Source: OMOG01 sp041485845 | GTDB taxonomy: Bacteria; Acidobacteriota; Terriglobia; Bryobacterales; Bryobacteraceae | Reading direction: 5' to 3' | Length of the DNA stretch: 6,221 bases | Assembly: GCA_041485845.1 (NCBI GenBank) | Contig: JBGPKH010000544.1 | Span: forward strand, 1-6,221 | The notes under the pieces: model-generated | Seen by the model: only the letters and a program-made list of their open reading frames with translations | The model's database searches: none | Told to the model about the DNA's origin: nothing | Made by a program: the position numbers and the translations under genes | Shown: piece after piece, positions 5,642 through 6,221 of the stretch | How the letters are laid out: each line of letters begins with the position of its first letter | How positions within the stretch are numbered: position 1 is the stretch's first letter

Positions 5642-5791
5642 GTAGCGCCGTGCCGCTCTTACAGAGCCGCGGCCGTCCTCGCGCTTTGGCGAGCGAGGGA
5701 GCGGTTTTGCCACGGGCCGTCCGCCCGCCCTCGGGCGCCCTCGGGGGACTGTGGCGCGATCGCGTAGCGCCGTGTGCCACTATAGGACTTT
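5627..5791. promoter_or_regulatory. 165-bp divergent promoter region with GC-rich hairpins
   Basis: The spacer between the minus-strand ROK gene and the plus-strand xylulokinase must serve both. It contains GCTCT-TAC-AGAGC (about 5655-5667), CCTCGC/GCGAGG flanking a 10-nt loop (about 5677-5698), two copies of CCCTCGGG with the palindrome GGGCGCCC between them (about 5729-5745), and a direct repeat GTAGCGCCGTG (5642-5652 and 5764-5774). CTATAGG near 5780-5786 could be a -10 element for the plus gene, with AGGA at 5784-5787 as its ribosome binding site; both cannot apply to the same transcript. No clear -35 element is seen. Confidence 0.4.
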
Positions 5792-6221
5792 ATGTGGCTG
5801 GGCATCGACATAGGCACCGGAGGCTCGCGCGCGCTCCTGGTGGACGAGCGCGGCGCCGTTCGCGCCGGGTACACCGCGCCCCACGAAGACATGCGCATGG
5901 AGCGCCCGCTGTGGGCCGAGCAGCGCCCCGAGAACTGGTGGGACGCCGCCGTGGACGCCGTCCGCGGCGTGCTCGCGGCCGCCGGTACCGCAGGCAGTCA
6001 GGTCCGTGGCATCGGCCTCTCAGGCCAGATGCACGGCCTGGTCATCCTGGATGCCGCCGACGCGGTCATCCGTCCCTCGCTCATCTGGTGCGATCAGCGC
6101 AGCCAGCCGCAGGTGGACGCCGTCAACGCCAAGGTCGGCCGCGACAAAGTCCTGCAATTCATCGCCAACCCGGTGCTGACCGGATTCACGCTGCCCAAGC
6201 TGCTGTGGGTCCGCGACCACG
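5792..6221 (+). CDS. xylB: Xylulokinase-type FGGY carbohydrate kinase, 3' end outside window
   Basis: The first 143 residues of an FGGY kinase, open to the right edge. The N-terminal phosphate-binding strand-turn is WLGIDIGTGGSRALLVDERG (2-21). WAEQRPENWW (41-50), GIGLSGQMHGLVILD (73-87, including the xylulose-contacting Met-His pair at 80-81), IRPSLIWCDQRS (93-104) and NPVLTGFTLPKLLWVRDH (126-143) are the features by which I recognise xylulokinases among FGGY kinases. The enzyme phosphorylates D-xylulose to D-xylulose 5-phosphate with ATP, feeding the pentose phosphate pathway; the catalytic Asp and the FGGY signatures are expected beyond the edge. The start at ATG 5792 has AGGA four bases upstream and places the GIDIGT strand at the usual N-terminal position. 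It is divergent from the ROK/PIG-L pair, suggesting a shared sugar-utilisation role. A related FGGY specificity cannot be excluded from the N-terminus alone. Confidence 0.88.
   Translation, partial: MWLGIDIGTGGSRALLVDERGAVRAGYTAPHEDMRMERPLWAEQRPENWWDAAVDAVRGVLAAAGTAGSQVRGIGLSGQMHGLVILDAADAVIRPSLIWCDQRSQPQVDAVNAKVGRDKVLQFIANPVLTGFTLPKLLWVRDH

Noticed and set aside
5627..5713. N-terminal extension of the ROK protein to GTG 5713
   Set aside because: The extra 29 residues are Arg-rich, run through spacer hairpins and lack a ribosome binding site; ATG 5626 is simpler.
1..6221. tRNA, rRNA, CRISPR array or complete insertion sequence
   Set aside because: No cloverleaf, rRNA core motif, regularly spaced repeat series or transposase motif was seen on either strand when read by eye.

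Overview
The window is high-GC bacterial DNA with long shadow frames on both strands. Gene content (periplasmic penicillin-acylase type hydrolase, PIG-L deacetylase, ROK and FGGY sugar kinases, several ParE-type fragments) suits a soil-type acidobacterium of the Solibacter/Bryobacter kind. That placement is inferred from the style of the sequence and was not tested by any search.

Left part (1-1089, minus): the first 363 residues of a membrane-anchored or exported penicillin/cephalosporin acylase-type Ntn-hydrolase, with its nucleophile serine and the beta-chain His23 visible; the gene runs off the left edge. Upstream of it (1101-1611) is a decayed chimera. A truncated, frameshifted second copy of the 3' half of the PIG-L gene is joined in frame to the N-terminus of a ParE/RelE-like toxin, possibly with a scrap of antitoxin behind it (1612-1731). 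A class I SAM-dependent methyltransferase follows on the minus strand (1732-2397).

Middle (2398-3359): a 392-bp stretch without a convincing gene holds a perfect tandem 16-mer and a set of competing inverted repeats. After it comes a plus-strand type II toxin-antitoxin pair. The antitoxin looks intact and overlaps the toxin by ATGA; the ParE-type toxin carries a +1 frameshift near 3277-3285. The toxin's ancestral stop lies 20 bp inside the convergent 3' end of the PIG-L gene.

Right part (3340-6221): two minus-strand genes overlapping by 14 bp, a ROK-family kinase-like protein (5626-4187) and a PIG-L zinc deacetylase (4200-3340), face away from a plus-strand xylulokinase-type FGGY kinase (5792 to the right edge). 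The 165-bp divergent spacer contains a 7-4-7 palindrome spanning the ROK start codon and several GC-rich hairpins. I infer that this is a carbohydrate-use locus in which an N-acetylated or otherwise acylated sugar is deacylated and phosphorylated; the substrate cannot be read from the sequence.

The most notable structure is the paired PIG-L sequences (409 bp at 3363-3771 and 338 bp at 1157-1494, about 95% identical where aligned). Each abuts a different ParE-type toxin sequence, which points to past recombination around toxin-antitoxin modules. No rRNA, tRNA, CRISPR array or complete insertion sequence was seen.
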